From Streptomyces colonosanans (GTDB lineage: Bacteria; Actinomycetota; Actinomycetes; Streptomycetales; Streptomycetaceae), in the NCBI RefSeq assembly GCF_001866645.1, contig NZ_MLYP01000060.1, positions 1-64,000 of the forward strand: DNA of 64,000 nt. The letters run 5' to 3'. The translations under genes and the position numbers were made by a program. Shown piece after piece: positions 52,675-61,996 of the stretch; positions within the stretch are counted from its first letter, which is position 1; every line of letters starts with the position of its first letter. Under the pieces are notes generated by a model. That model saw only the letters and a program-made list of their open reading frames with translations, made no database searches and had not been told where the DNA came from.

Positions 52675-53562
52675 GTGAGTACCCTTGCGCACACCATGAT
52701 GACCGCCGCCCGCTCCACAGACTCCGACCTGGCCGGATCGGGCGAACTCGACCGATACCCCTACGCCGAGGCGCCCCCCGCCGACCGCGTCGGCGCACCT
52801 TCCTGGGAGGGCGCGGGACCGGAACTCGGCCGCGTCGGCCGGCGTGCCGCGGGAAGCCGCGGACGCGGGCTGCACGGCCAACTCGTCCAGCAGCTGGGTC
52901 AGATGATCGTCTCCGGAGACCTGGGCGCGGACCGCCCGCTGGTGCCCGAGGAGATCGGCCAGCGCTTCGAGGTGTCCCGCACCGTCGTCCGTGAGTCGTT
53001 GCGCGTCCTGGAGGCCAAGGGCCTGGTCAGCGCCCGCCCGAATGTCGGCACGCGCGTGCGTCCCGTGAGTGACTGGAATCTCCTCGATCCGGACATCATC
53101 GAGTGGCGGGCCTTCGGGCCGCAGCGTGACGACCAGCGCCGCGAGCTCAGTGAGCTGCGCTGGACCATCGAGCCGCTCGCCGCCCGCCTGGCCGCCGGGC
53201 ACGGGCGCGAGGAGGTGCAGCAGCGGCTCGGCGACATGGTCGAGATCATGGGCCACGCCATGGGGCAGGGCGACTCCCTGACCTTCTCGCGCGCCGACGC
53301 GGAGTTCCACTCGCTGCTCATCCAGGTCGCCGGAAATCGCATGCTGGAGCACCTCTCCGGCATCGTCTCGGCCGCCCTGCAGGTCTCCGGTGGTCCGGTC
53401 ACCGGTTGCGAGCGTCCGAACGACACCACCCTGGCCCAGCACGCCCGCATCGTCGACGCACTCGCCTCGGGCGACGGCGCGGCAGCCGAGGGAGCCATGC
53501 GTCAACTGCTCACCGTCCATCCCGAGGTGGAGCGCGTGGTCCCGGCGCCGCGCGAACACTGA
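52675..53562 (+). CDS. whiH: Sporulation regulator WhiH (GntR/FadR family)
   Basis: 295 residues. N-terminal GntR winged HTH (about 65-125: GLHGQLVQQLGQMIVSGDLG, then VPEEIGQRFEVSRTVVRESL) and a C-terminal FCD all-helical effector domain (RWTIEPLAARLAAGH, DAEFHSLLIQVAGNRML). In S. coelicolor WhiH is needed for sporulation septation and regulates itself. GTG 52675 follows AAAGGA. Position directly upstream of hrdB agrees with S. coelicolor. Confidence 0.93.
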   Translation: MSTLAHTMMTAARSTDSDLAGSGELDRYPYAEAPPADRVGAPSWEGAGPELGRVGRRAAGSRGRGLHGQLVQQLGQMIVSGDLGADRPLVPEEIGQRFEVSRTVVRESLRVLEAKGLVSARPNVGTRVRPVSDWNLLDPDIIEWRAFGPQRDDQRRELSELRWTIEPLAARLAAGHGREEVQQRLGDMVEIMGHAMGQGDSLTFSRADAEFHSLLIQVAGNRMLEHLSGIVSAALQVSGGPVTGCERPNDTTLAQHARIVDALASGDGAAAEGAMRQLLTVHPEVERVVPAPREH

Positions 53563-54130
53563 CCGCCTACGGCGGGCGGTGCGACCGGGAGCGGGCGCCC
53601 TCGTGTGGCAGCAACCGGCCTGTGCGCCGGTGGCCGCCCGGGCGCCGTTCACCTGCTGTCGGATTCCGCCGGATCCTCCTGGAACCCGGCGGCGTCCGAC
53701 GGAGACCGGCGGCACTGCCGGTCGAAGAGGGCGACGCCGTTGCGGGCGGTCCGGTGCCGGACCCGGGTGTCGCGGATCGGTGGTGGATTCCCTGTGTCGG
53801 TTGCGGGTTCCACCTCCACGGTGCGAGGCCGTGGAGCTTCCGCTGGCCGTCCAGCGGCCATGACGCCGAGTGGTCATTTTTGCCCGTACCTGGACGTTTT
53901 TGAGCGGTTACGGGGTGTGACTCGGGCCACGCAGATTCGGCGTAACGCTCCCTGGATCTGTGCGATGACCTAAGAGGTGACAGTCGCGGAGGGAATACGG
54001 ACGCCGTTCACGGCGCTGTGCATCCTCCCGGCCCCGCCCGTGCCGTCGGCCCATCCCCAAGCCGGCGGTCGGCCCCTGTCCGATGTGGACGGGGCCGGAA
54101 GCCGCTTTCCAACGTTCCGAGAGGTTGTTC
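53563..54130 (+). other. 568-bp leader/promoter region of hrdB
   Basis: No ORF convinces. The proximal half (about 53870-54000) is less GC-rich (CATTTTTGCCCG, GTTTTTGAGCGG) and probably carries the hrdB promoters; in S. coelicolor hrdB transcription needs a dedicated ECF sigma (ShbA), whose consensus I cannot place here with confidence. Confidence 0.45.
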
Positions 54131-55651
54131 GTGTCGGCCAGCACATCCCGTACGCTCCCGCCGGAGATCGCCGAGTCCGTCTCTGTCATGGCCCTCATTG
54201 AGCGGGGAAAGGCTGAGGGGCAGATCGCAGGCGACGATGTGCGTCGGGCCTTCGAAGCTGACCAGATTCCGGCCACTCAGTGGAAGAACGTACTGCGCAG
54301 CCTCAACCAGATCCTCGAGGAAGAGGGTGTGACGCTGATGGTCAGTGCCGCAGAGCCCAAGCGCACCCGAAAGAGCGTCGCAGCGAAGAGTCCGGCCAAG
54401 CGCACGGCCACCAGGAGCGTCGCGGCGAAGGCCGTGACCACCAAGAAGGCCACCGCCGCCGCTCCGGCCGCCGACGACTCGGCTGAGGACGCGCCCGCCA
54501 AGAAGGTTGCCGCCAAGAAGACGACCGCCAAGAAGACGGCCGCGAAGAAGACCGTTGCCAAGAAGACGGCGGCCAAGAAGACCACCGCCAAGAAGGACGA
54601 CGTCGAACTGCTCGACGAGGAAGTCCTCGAGGAGACCCCCGGCAAGGGTGGCGAGGAGCCCGAGGGCGCCGAGAGCGCCGGCTTCGTACTTTCCGACGAG
54701 GACGAGGACGACGCGCCCGCGCAGCAGGTCGCCGCGGCCGGCGCCACCGCCGACCCCGTCAAGGACTACCTCAAGCAGATCGGCAAGGTCCCCCTGCTCA
54801 ACGCCGAGCAGGAGGTCGAGCTTGCCAAGCGCATCGAGGCCGGCCTCTTCGCCGAGGACAAGCTGGCCAACGCCGACAAGCTCGCTCCCAAGCTCAAGCG
54901 CGAGCTGGAGATCATCGCCGAGGACGGGCGCCGCGCCAAGAACCACCTGCTGGAGGCCAACCTCCGTCTGGTGGTCTCCCTGGCCAAGCGCTACACGGGT
55001 CGCGGCATGCTCTTCCTGGACCTCATCCAGGAGGGCAACCTCGGTCTGATCCGCGCGGTCGAAAAGTTCGACTACACCAAGGGCTACAAGTTCTCCACGT
55101 ACGCCACCTGGTGGATCCGTCAGGCGATCACCCGCGCGATGGCCGACCAGGCCCGCACCATCCGTATCCCGGTGCACATGGTCGAGGTCATCAACAAGCT
55201 CGCGCGTGTGCAGCGCCAGATGCTCCAGGACCTGGGCCGCGAGCCCACCCCGGAGGAGCTGGCCAAGGAGCTCGACATGACCCCGGAGAAGGTCATCGAG
55301 GTCCAGAAGTACGGCCGCGAGCCGATCTCGCTGCACACCCCGCTGGGCGAGGACGGCGACAGCGAGTTCGGTGACCTCATCGAGGACTCCGAGGCCGTCG
55401 TCCCGGCCGACGCGGTCAGCTTCACGCTCCTCCAGGAGCAGCTGCACTCCGTCCTCGACACCCTGTCCGAGCGCGAGGCGGGCGTCGTCTCCATGCGTTT
55501 CGGTCTCACCGACGGTCAGCCGAAGACCCTCGACGAGATCGGCAAGGTGTACGGCGTCACCCGTGAGCGCATCCGCCAGATCGAGTCCAAAACGATGTCG
55601 AAGCTGCGTCACCCGTCGCGTTCCCAGGTACTGCGCGACTACCTCGACTAG
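54131..55651 (+). CDS. hrdB: Principal sigma factor HrdB
   Basis: 506 residues. The N-terminal region 1.1-like domain is followed by a Lys/Ala-rich stretch of repeated (A)AKKT motifs (about residues 115-157) and an acidic linker, the Streptomyces HrdB hallmark. Regions 1.2-4.2 are complete: DPVKDYLKQIGKVPLLNAEQ (1.2), KYTFSTYATWWIRQAITRA-type region 2 and TRERIRQIESKTMSKLRHPS in 4.2. GTG 54131 (VSASTSRTLPPEI) has GAGAGG at 54119-54124. Confidence 0.98.
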   Translation: MSASTSRTLPPEIAESVSVMALIERGKAEGQIAGDDVRRAFEADQIPATQWKNVLRSLNQILEEEGVTLMVSAAEPKRTRKSVAAKSPAKRTATRSVAAKAVTTKKATAAAPAADDSAEDAPAKKVAAKKTTAKKTAAKKTVAKKTAAKKTTAKKDDVELLDEEVLEETPGKGGEEPEGAESAGFVLSDEDEDDAPAQQVAAAGATADPVKDYLKQIGKVPLLNAEQEVELAKRIEAGLFAEDKLANADKLAPKLKRELEIIAEDGRRAKNHLLEANLRLVVSLAKRYTGRGMLFLDLIQEGNLGLIRAVEKFDYTKGYKFSTYATWWIRQAITRAMADQARTIRIPVHMVEVINKLARVQRQMLQDLGREPTPEELAKELDMTPEKVIEVQKYGREPISLHTPLGEDGDSEFGDLIEDSEAVVPADAVSFTLLQEQLHSVLDTLSEREAGVVSMRFGLTDGQPKTLDEIGKVYGVTRERIRQIESKTMSKLRHPSRSQVLRDYLD

Positions 55652-55669
55652 GCCTCCACGCGTGGCGGA

Positions 55670-55699
55670 GGGCCCGGCTTCCTGTGTGGAGCCGGGCCC
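55670..55699 (+). terminator. Intrinsic terminator after hrdB
   Basis: 10-bp stem GGGCCCGGCT / AGCCGGGCCC with a 10-nt loop, 18 bp after the stop. Confidence 0.8.
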
Positions 55700-55772
55700 C
55701 TCTGCATGTGCGGGACATCGCGATCTGGATCACTGTGGGTGTTCCATAATCACCTCACAGTGAGGAACGGGT

Positions 55773-56591
55773 ATGCGTCGCCCCTTCGCCCGAGTACTGG
55801 CCTTCGCAGCTGCGGCGGCCCTGGTACCGCTCTCGCCTCCCGCGTTCGCGGCGGCAGACAGTGTTGTCATCGGAGGTTTCCCGGTCGATATCTCGCAGAG
55901 CCCTTGGACGGTCGCCCTCGCCAGTCGTGACCGGTTCGGAGGTACGCGGGCGGGGCAGTTCTGCGGGGGAGTGGCGGTGGATCGTTCCACGGTCCTGACC
56001 GCGGCCCACTGCATGAGCACGGCCGCCCTGGGGGTGCCGCCAGAGGAGGTACGGGACCTGAAGGTCATCGTGGACCGTACCGATCTGCTGTCCAGTCAGG
56101 GCAAGGAGATTCCGGTCTCCACCACCTGGGTCAATCCCCGGTACAACAGTTCTACGAACGCCGGGGACTTCGCCGTGCTCACCCTCGCCTCCCCACTGCC
56201 CGCGAGATCGGTCATCGGTATGGCTGTGGCCGGTGATCCGGCGTACACGCCCGGCACGGCCGCGACGGTGTATGGCTGGGGTGATATCAGCGGGGGCGGC
56301 AACTATGCGCACAGTCTGCGGGCGGCGCATATCCAGGTCCTGCGGGACGCGGTCTGTCAGCAGGCGTATCCCGGCGATGCCGAGGGGAAGTACACGCCCG
56401 CCTCCATGCTGTGCGCTGGAGATCCCAAGGGGGGCCACGATGCCTGCCAGGGGGACAGTGGGGGACCGCTGATCGCCAAGGGGCGGCTGGTCGGCCTGGT
56501 GTCGTGGGGGACCGGCTGTGGGTGGGCCGGAAGCCCAGGGGTCTACACGCGGGTCTCGGAGGTCGTCAAAACGCTGGGGGGCGGCGGTTGA
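55773..56591 (+). CDS. Secreted trypsin-like serine protease (S1)
   Basis: 272 residues. Signal peptide (ARVLAFAAAAALVPLSPPAFAAA) then a mature N-terminus VVIGGFPVD, which suggests little or no propeptide. Catalytic triad: TAAHC, GDFAVLTL and GDSGGP; the S1 pocket has DACQGDSGGP with Asp six before Ser, as in trypsin, so cleavage after Arg/Lys is expected. Six Cys form typical disulfides. Starts at ATG 55773 with GAGGAACGG upstream. Confidence 0.93.
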   Translation: MRRPFARVLAFAAAAALVPLSPPAFAAADSVVIGGFPVDISQSPWTVALASRDRFGGTRAGQFCGGVAVDRSTVLTAAHCMSTAALGVPPEEVRDLKVIVDRTDLLSSQGKEIPVSTTWVNPRYNSSTNAGDFAVLTLASPLPARSVIGMAVAGDPAYTPGTAATVYGWGDISGGGNYAHSLRAAHIQVLRDAVCQQAYPGDAEGKYTPASMLCAGDPKGGHDACQGDSGGPLIAKGRLVGLVSWGTGCGWAGSPGVYTRVSEVVKTLGGGG

Positions 56592-56696
56592 GGGCCTGGG
56601 GCACAAGAGCGCCTACGAGTGTCGAAGACAATTCTGCGCGGGCTGCCGCAGGCTCGCGGGTGTCGCCAGGACGCTCATCGGGCACGCCGTACGCGT

Positions 56697-56734
56697 ACGG
56701 GCGGCCACTCCCTGTGATCGGGGTGGCCGCCCGT
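56697..56734. terminator. Hairpin between the protease and DUF7455 genes
   Basis: Stem ACGGGCGGCCAC / GTGGCCGCCCGT, 12 bp, loop of 14 nt partly paired; between convergent genes. Confidence 0.75.
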
Positions 56735-56779
56735 TCACCGGCCTCGGTGCCGGTGCGGGCTCGTCGTAGGCGCGAAGTG

Positions 56780-57010
56780 TCAGCGCTCCTCTTCGGACGC
56801 ATTTGCCGGAACGGGGGTGAGCCGCTGCGTCTCGTCCTGTATCTCAGCCGCGATCTTCTTGAGCTCCGGCTCGAACTTGCGGCCGTGGTGGGCGCAGAAG
56901 AGCAGTTCTCCGCCACTCAGGAGGACGACGCGCAGGTACGCCTGGGCGCCGCAACGGTCGCAGCGGTCAGCGGCCGTCAGCGGGCTCGCGGGGGTCAGAA
57001 CTGTAGTCAC
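56780..57010 (-). CDS. Small zinc-binding-like protein (DUF7455)
   Basis: 76 residues. Motif DRCDRCGAQAYLRVVL (C17, C20) with FCAHHGRKF later gives a CxxC...CxxH set likely to hold Zn2+. Conserved next to hrdB/parE in actinobacteria; function unknown. Confidence 0.8.
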   Translation of the reverse strand: MTTVLTPASPLTAADRCDRCGAQAYLRVVLLSGGELLFCAHHGRKFEPELKKIAAEIQDETQRLTPVPANASEEER

Positions 57011-57450
57011 GTCGCCTCTTCTCTAGCTCGACGAGCTGTCGTACCAGGGTCAACATCCAACCAGGCCGAAAACGTTCCCGCTCGCGGCTTTTCCTCGAAA
57101 ATTTCTCTCCGGGCCGGCTGTCTGTTGCCGGTTGGCGGCGAATGAGCCGTATTGCGTGTCTTGCGTCGTACGGATTCGCGTTCTCTGTCGGTTGTCCGGT
57201 CCTCCCGGCGGGTTGCCGGTTGTTCATGAGGACGTGCCCGGAGCCTAAATGGTTCATGCCTCGAAGGGAACGTGATATGCGCTTCACTCGGGGTCGAGAT
57301 CGAACGCTCGTACGACCCTGGACTAGTCTGAGTTCAGACGAGGGTGGCGTGACAACGGCTCTATCAGGCCTCGGTACCCTCGGACCGGCAACCGAAGCCG
57401 CCCCCTTACCCCAAAGGGCCCCCCTTGAAATTCAGCGAGGAGCGAACCGC
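57011..57450 (+). other. 440-bp upstream region of parE with candidate promoter
   Basis: Holds no supportable gene. TAGTCT at 57324-57329 could be a -10 hexamer; it overlaps the palindrome GTCTGA-GT-TCAGAC (57326-57339). An upstream in-frame extension of parE through this region (from 57142) is not supported. Confidence 0.4.
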
Positions 57451-59574
57451 GTGACCGCCGAGACGTCCGTGCCGTCCACAGCGCTGCTGACCGGAGCAGA
57501 CCGGGACGGTTCCAACTACACCGCGCGGCACCTGCTCGTACTCGAGGGCCTCGAGGCCGTACGCAAGCGCCCCGGCATGTACATCGGCTCCACCGACAGC
57601 CGTGGTCTGATGCACTGCCTGTGGGAGATCATCGACAACTCCGTGGACGAGGCCCTGGGCGGCTACTGCGACCGCATCGAGGTGGTCCTGCACGACGACT
57701 CCTCGGTGGAGGTGCGGGACAACGGCCGCGGCATCCCGGTCGACGTAGAGCCCAAGACCCGTCTTTCCGGCGTCGAGGTCGTGATGACCAAGCTGCACGC
57801 GGGTGGCAAGTTCGGCGGCGGCTCCTACGCGGCCACCGGCGGTCTGCACGGCGTCGGCGCGTCCGTGGTGAATGCTCTCTCCGCGCGCCTGGACGTCGAG
57901 GTCGACCGCGCCGGTCACACCCACGCGATCAGCTTCCGGCGCGGCGTACCCGGTGCCTTCACCGGCGACGGTCAGGACGCCAAGTTCGAGGCCAAGGGAG
58001 GCCTGCACAGGGCCAAGAAGATCCCCAAGACCCGGACGGGCACGCGCGTGCGCTACTGGGCCGACCGCCAGATCTTCCTCAAGGACGCCAAACTCTCCCT
58101 GGAGACGCTGCACCAGCGCGCCCGCCAGACCGCGTTCCTGGTGCCCGGCCTCACCATCGTCGTCCGCGACGAGTACGGCCTCGGCGAAGGAGGCAGCAAG
58201 GGCGAGGAGTCCTTCCGCTTCGACGGCGGCATCAGCGAGTTCTGTGAGTACCTGGCGAGCGACAAGCCGGTGTGCGACGTCCTGCGCTTCTCCGGGCAGG
58301 GCACCTTCAAGGAGACGGTCCCCGTCCTGGACGACCACGGGCAGATGACGCCCACCGAGGTCACCCGGGAGCTGGGCGTCGACGTCGCGCTGCGCTGGGG
58401 GACCGGTTACGAGACGGCGCTCAGGTCGTTCGTCAACATCATCGCCACCCCCAAGGGCGGCACCCATGTCGCCGGCTTCGAGCAGGCCGTCGGCAAAACC
58501 CTGAACGAGGTGCTGCGCGCCAAGAAGCTGCTGCGTGTCGCCGAGGACGACATCATCAAGGACGACGCCCTGGAGGGGCTCACCGCGGTCGTCACCGTGC
58601 GCTTGGCCGAGCCGCAGTTCGAGGGTCAGACCAAGGAGGTCCTCGGCACCTCAGCGGCCCGCCGTATCGTCGCCAACGTGGTCTCCAAGGAACTCAAGGC
58701 GTTCCTCACCTCCACGAAGCGGGATGCCGCCCAGCAGGCCCGTGTCGTCCTCGAGAAGGCCGTCGCCGCCGCCCGCACCCGCATCGCCGCACGGCAGCAC
58801 AAGGACGCGCAGCGTCGTAAGACGGCTCTGGAGTCCTCGTCGCTGCCGGCCAAGCTCGCCGACTGCCGCAGTGACGATGTCGAGCGCAGCGAGCTGTTCA
58901 TCGTCGAGGGCGACTCCGCGCTCGGTACCGCGAAGCTCGCCCGGAACTCCGAATTCCAGGCGTTGCTGCCGATCCGCGGCAAGATCCTCAACGTCCAGAA
59001 GTCGTCCGTCACGGACATGCTCAAGAACGCCGAGTGCGGTGCGATCATCCAGGTCATAGGGGCCGGATCGGGCCGGACCTTCGACATCGACGCGGCCCGC
59101 TACGGCAAGATCATCATGATGACCGACGCCGATGTGGACGGCTCCCACATCCGCACCCTGCTCCTGACGCTCTTCCACCGCTACATGCGGCCCATGGTCG
59201 AGGCGGGCCGGGTGTTCGCCGCGGTGCCGCCGCTGCACCGCATCGAGATCGTCCAGCCGAAGAAGGGACAGGACAAGTACGTCTACACCTACTCGGACCG
59301 TGAGCTGCGCGACAAGCTCCTGGAGTTCCAGAGCAAGGGCATCCGCTACAAGGACTCCATCCAGCGGTACAAGGGCCTCGGTGAGATGGACGCCGACCAG
59401 CTGGCCGAGACGACGATGGACCCCCGCCACCGCACACTGCGCCGGATCAACCTCTCCGACCTCGAAGCCGCCGAGCAGGTATTCGACCTGCTGATGGGCA
59501 CCGACGTGGCGCCGCGCAAGGAGTTCATCTCCAGCTCTGCGGCGACGCTGGACCGGTCGCGCATCGACGCGTAG
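57451..59574 (+). CDS. parE: DNA topoisomerase IV/gyrase B-type subunit (ParE)
   Basis: 707 residues. GHKL ATPase domain (LEAVRKRPGMYIGSTDSRGL, EIIDNSVDEAL, DNGRGIPVD, GGLHGVGASVVNALS), transducer domain, and Toprim (VEGDSALGTAKLARN, DADVDGSHIRTLLL). Length and lack of extra inserts match streptomycete ParE rather than GyrB, which lies near oriC. ParE with ParC decatenates chromosomes. GTG 57451 has GAGGAG upstream. Confidence 0.92.
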   Translation: MTAETSVPSTALLTGADRDGSNYTARHLLVLEGLEAVRKRPGMYIGSTDSRGLMHCLWEIIDNSVDEALGGYCDRIEVVLHDDSSVEVRDNGRGIPVDVEPKTRLSGVEVVMTKLHAGGKFGGGSYAATGGLHGVGASVVNALSARLDVEVDRAGHTHAISFRRGVPGAFTGDGQDAKFEAKGGLHRAKKIPKTRTGTRVRYWADRQIFLKDAKLSLETLHQRARQTAFLVPGLTIVVRDEYGLGEGGSKGEESFRFDGGISEFCEYLASDKPVCDVLRFSGQGTFKETVPVLDDHGQMTPTEVTRELGVDVALRWGTGYETALRSFVNIIATPKGGTHVAGFEQAVGKTLNEVLRAKKLLRVAEDDIIKDDALEGLTAVVTVRLAEPQFEGQTKEVLGTSAARRIVANVVSKELKAFLTSTKRDAAQQARVVLEKAVAAARTRIAARQHKDAQRRKTALESSSLPAKLADCRSDDVERSELFIVEGDSALGTAKLARNSEFQALLPIRGKILNVQKSSVTDMLKNAECGAIIQVIGAGSGRTFDIDAARYGKIIMMTDADVDGSHIRTLLLTLFHRYMRPMVEAGRVFAAVPPLHRIEIVQPKKGQDKYVYTYSDRELRDKLLEFQSKGIRYKDSIQRYKGLGEMDADQLAETTMDPRHRTLRRINLSDLEAAEQVFDLLMGTDVAPRKEFISSSAATLDRSRIDA

Positions 59575-59586
59575 CCGTTGCGCTCG

Positions 59587-59643
59587 GCCTCGGCCCCGTC
59601 CTTTCCGCCCGCCAGCCGGCCGGGCGAGGGACGGGGCCGAGGC
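59587..59643 (+). terminator. Terminator after parE
   Basis: 15-bp perfect stem GCCTCGGCCCCGTCC / GGACGGGGCCGAGGC; the 27-nt loop contains a second stem (GCCCG/CGGGC). It lies 13 bp after the stop and is followed by GTTTG. Confidence 0.82.
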
Positions 59644-59833
59644 GTTTGATGTTCGCGGGCGCTTGTTCGCGCAGCATCGACGCGCGCCGCTGCCGGCGCC
59701 CGTCCGCACGTGTCACCGGTGGCCTCGGATTGCGTCAGCTACGTTCGTCCGTGTGTGTCGCCGGGGCCTCGGGGCCAGTCACGGAGCGCCTGGCTCAGGG
59801 ACGGCGCCTGGCGGCGTCGCACGCACCGTCCGA

Positions 59834-59865
59834 GCCGTGTCTCCACCCGTGGGTGGAGACACGGC
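59834..59865. promoter_or_regulatory. 32-bp palindrome upstream of the two-component operon
   Basis: Arms GCCGTGTCTCCACCC and GGGTGGAGACACGGC with 2-bp centre, about 120 bp upstream of the coupled small ORF. Could be the response regulator's own site or an RNA hairpin; no T-run follows. Confidence 0.5.
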
Positions 59866-59985
59866 GTCCTGGGGTCCACCCACGATCCACCTCTGCTCCG
59901 ATCTGCTGACCTGCGGATTTCCGTAGCGTCGAAGGCGTCGGCGGTGCTCGCTGCCGATCGCTCCTTCCCGATCACGGAGGTTGTG

Positions 59986-60105
59986 ATGGCCAGGCTCGCC
60001 GACGCGTTGGTGATCGTGCGGCAGTTCCGCACACGCAGGGTCGCCGCCGACCGGGGCTGGTGGCTCGCGCCCGCGATCCTGACCACGCGGAGGGTGGGCG
60101 CGTGA
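59986..60105 (+). CDS. 39-residue ORF translationally coupled to sensor kinase
   Basis: ATG 59986 follows GGAGG (59976-59980) by five bases; stop TGA overlaps the kinase GTG as GTGA. The peptide (MARLADALVIVRQFRTRRVA... TTRRVGA) is basic and partly hydrophobic. It may only couple translation or may be a small membrane-associated protein. Confidence 0.5.
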   Translation: MARLADALVIVRQFRTRRVAADRGWWLAPAILTTRRVGA

Positions 60106-61253
60106 CGGAGAACACCTGGACGCGCTGGCCCTCGCGCGAAGCGCTCGGCCGCAACGGGGTCGCGCCGCCCCGGCGCCTGCTCGCCTGGGCCGTGAGACTG
60201 CTGGTGCTCGGCATGCTCCTCTGGGGGGTCTTCAGCGACGATCACGTCCGTGGCTGGCGCGTGGCCGGAGTGGCGGTGGGCGTGATCACAGCCGCGCTCG
60301 TGTCCTGGGCCCTCTTCCGCACGACCTACGCACACAGGCTCCGGCCGTCCCTGGCGCTCGTCACGGTGCTCATGGGGATCGCGATCGCGGCGCAGGCCAC
60401 CGGCTTCAGGGTCCCGGCCCTCGTGATCTGGTGCGGCTGCGGCGTCACCGCACTGGAGCGGCTGCCCCTGGCGGCCGCTCTGCCCGTGGCCTCGGTCGCC
60501 CTCGCCTCGTACTCCGCAGTCAGCAACGACGAGTGGCTGACCACCGCCGTCACCGTCGTGGGCATGGTCCTCGCCGGGTACGTCCTGCGCCTTGATGCCG
60601 AGGCCCGCGGCAACGCCCAGCGGCTGCTCGTCCAGGAGCGGGCCGCGCGGGCGGCCGAGGCGGAGTCCGCGGCCCTGGCGGAGCGCGCCCGGATCGCACG
60701 GGAGATCCACGACGTGCTGGCCCACAGCCTCTCGGCGCAACTCGTGCACCTGGAGGCGGCCCGGCTGCTGATCGAGGGGGGAGCCGATCGGCCCGAGATC
60801 CTCGAACGGGTCGTGGCGGCACGCGGGATGGCCCGGGAGGGACTCGCCGAGACACGGCAGGCGCTCTCCGCGCTGCGCGGCGAGATGTCCCCGCTCGAGG
60901 ACTTCCTCAGCGAACTGGTCGCCGAGACGGACGGTGCGGGCGTCACCGTCTCGGGTGAGAGCCGGCCGTTGCCCGCTGAGGCCTCTCAGGCGGTCCGCAG
61001 GGTCGCCCAGGAGGCCCTGACGAACGTCCGCAAGCACGCTCCGGGCGCCGAAGTGCGCATACGCCTGGAGTACGCCGTGCATCAAGTGACGCTGGACGTG
61101 AGGGACTCGGGCGGATCGCCGGGTGAGCTGACCGCGTCGGGGGCCGGGTACGGTCTGCTGGGCATGCGGGAGCGTGCCGAGTTGCTGGGCGGCTCGCTGG
61201 AGGCCGGGCCGGGCGAGGAGGGATTCGTGGTGACATTGAAGGTGCCCGTATGA
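60102..61253 (+). CDS. Sensor histidine kinase (HisKA_3/NarX type)
   Basis: 383 residues. About five transmembrane segments (25-165) without a large extracellular domain, then HisKA_3 with phosphoacceptor H203 in REIHDVLAHSLSAQLVHLEA, and a HATPase_c domain (EALTNVRKHAP, DSGGSPG, GYGLLGMRERAEL). Start GTG 60102. The next gene overlaps it by ATGA. Signal unknown. Confidence 0.92.
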   Translation: MTENTWTRWPSREALGRNGVAPPRRLLAWAVRLLVLGMLLWGVFSDDHVRGWRVAGVAVGVITAALVSWALFRTTYAHRLRPSLALVTVLMGIAIAAQATGFRVPALVIWCGCGVTALERLPLAAALPVASVALASYSAVSNDEWLTTAVTVVGMVLAGYVLRLDAEARGNAQRLLVQERAARAAEAESAALAERARIAREIHDVLAHSLSAQLVHLEAARLLIEGGADRPEILERVVAARGMAREGLAETRQALSALRGEMSPLEDFLSELVAETDGAGVTVSGESRPLPAEASQAVRRVAQEALTNVRKHAPGAEVRIRLEYAVHQVTLDVRDSGGSPGELTASGAGYGLLGMRERAELLGGSLEAGPGEEGFVVTLKVPV

Positions 61254-61927
61254 CGGAGGAGGGGAAGCCCGCTCGGGTCGTGGTGGCGGACGATCAGACG
61301 GTGGTGCGTGAGGGCATCGTGATGCTGCTCGGCCTGCTTCCCGGGATCGAGGTCGTGGGCGCCGCCGGGGACGGGCACGAGGCCGTGCGGCTCGTCGCCG
61401 AACTCGCCCCGGACGCGGTGCTGATGGACCTGCGCATGCCGCGGTGCGACGGTGTCGAGGCGACCCGGCGTATCCGCACCGAGCACCCCGGCACCCAGGT
61501 CGTCGTGCTCACCACCTACGCGGACGACGAGTCGCTGTTCCCCGCGCTGAGAGCGGGAGCACGCGGCTATCTCACCAAGGACGCGGGCGGGGACGAGATC
61601 GTACGAGCCGTGCAGAGCGTGCTGTCCGGGAACGCCGGACTCTCCCCGAGTATCCAGCGACGGCTGCTGGAGCGGCTGTCGGAACCCGATCCGGTGCCGG
61701 CCGCGGTCGCTCAGGCGCCCGATGGACTCACCGCACGGGAAACGGAGGTGCTCGTACTGATCGCCGAGGGGCTGACCAACCAGGAGATCGCGCGCAGGCT
61801 GCATGTCTCCACCGCCACCGTGAAGACCCACATCAACAACCTCTTCGCCAAGACGGGGCTCAAGGACCGTGCCCAGGCGGTGCGTTACGCGTATACGAAG
61901 GGGCTGGCGCGGCCGCCCTCGGAGTGA
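61250..61927 (+). CDS. NarL/FixJ-family response regulator
   Basis: 225 residues. Receiver with acidic pair DD (14-15), phosphoacceptor D60 (LMDLRMPRCDG), Thr in LTTYAD and Lys in YLTKDAGG; LuxR-type HTH (TARETEVLVLIAEGLTNQEI, then ATVKTHINNLFAKTGL). Partner of the upstream kinase. Confidence 0.94.
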   Translation: MTEEGKPARVVVADDQTVVREGIVMLLGLLPGIEVVGAAGDGHEAVRLVAELAPDAVLMDLRMPRCDGVEATRRIRTEHPGTQVVVLTTYADDESLFPALRAGARGYLTKDAGGDEIVRAVQSVLSGNAGLSPSIQRRLLERLSEPDPVPAAVAQAPDGLTARETEVLVLIAEGLTNQEIARRLHVSTATVKTHINNLFAKTGLKDRAQAVRYAYTKGLARPPSE

Positions 61928-61996
61928 GTCACCTGATGGGGTGAAGAGCGCGGGGAAGACGAGCCGGGGGTCTTCCGGTTCTGTCCATCCTTGGGC

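Noticed and set aside
57142..57450. 103-codon N-terminal extension of ParE
   Set aside because: Not similar to GyrB/ParE N-termini, and a well-spaced GAGGAG precedes GTG 57451.
59834..59865. Palindrome as the parE terminator
   Set aside because: parE already has a perfect hairpin at 59587-59643, and this palindrome is 260 bp downstream without a T-run, so a regulatory site for the next operon is more likely.
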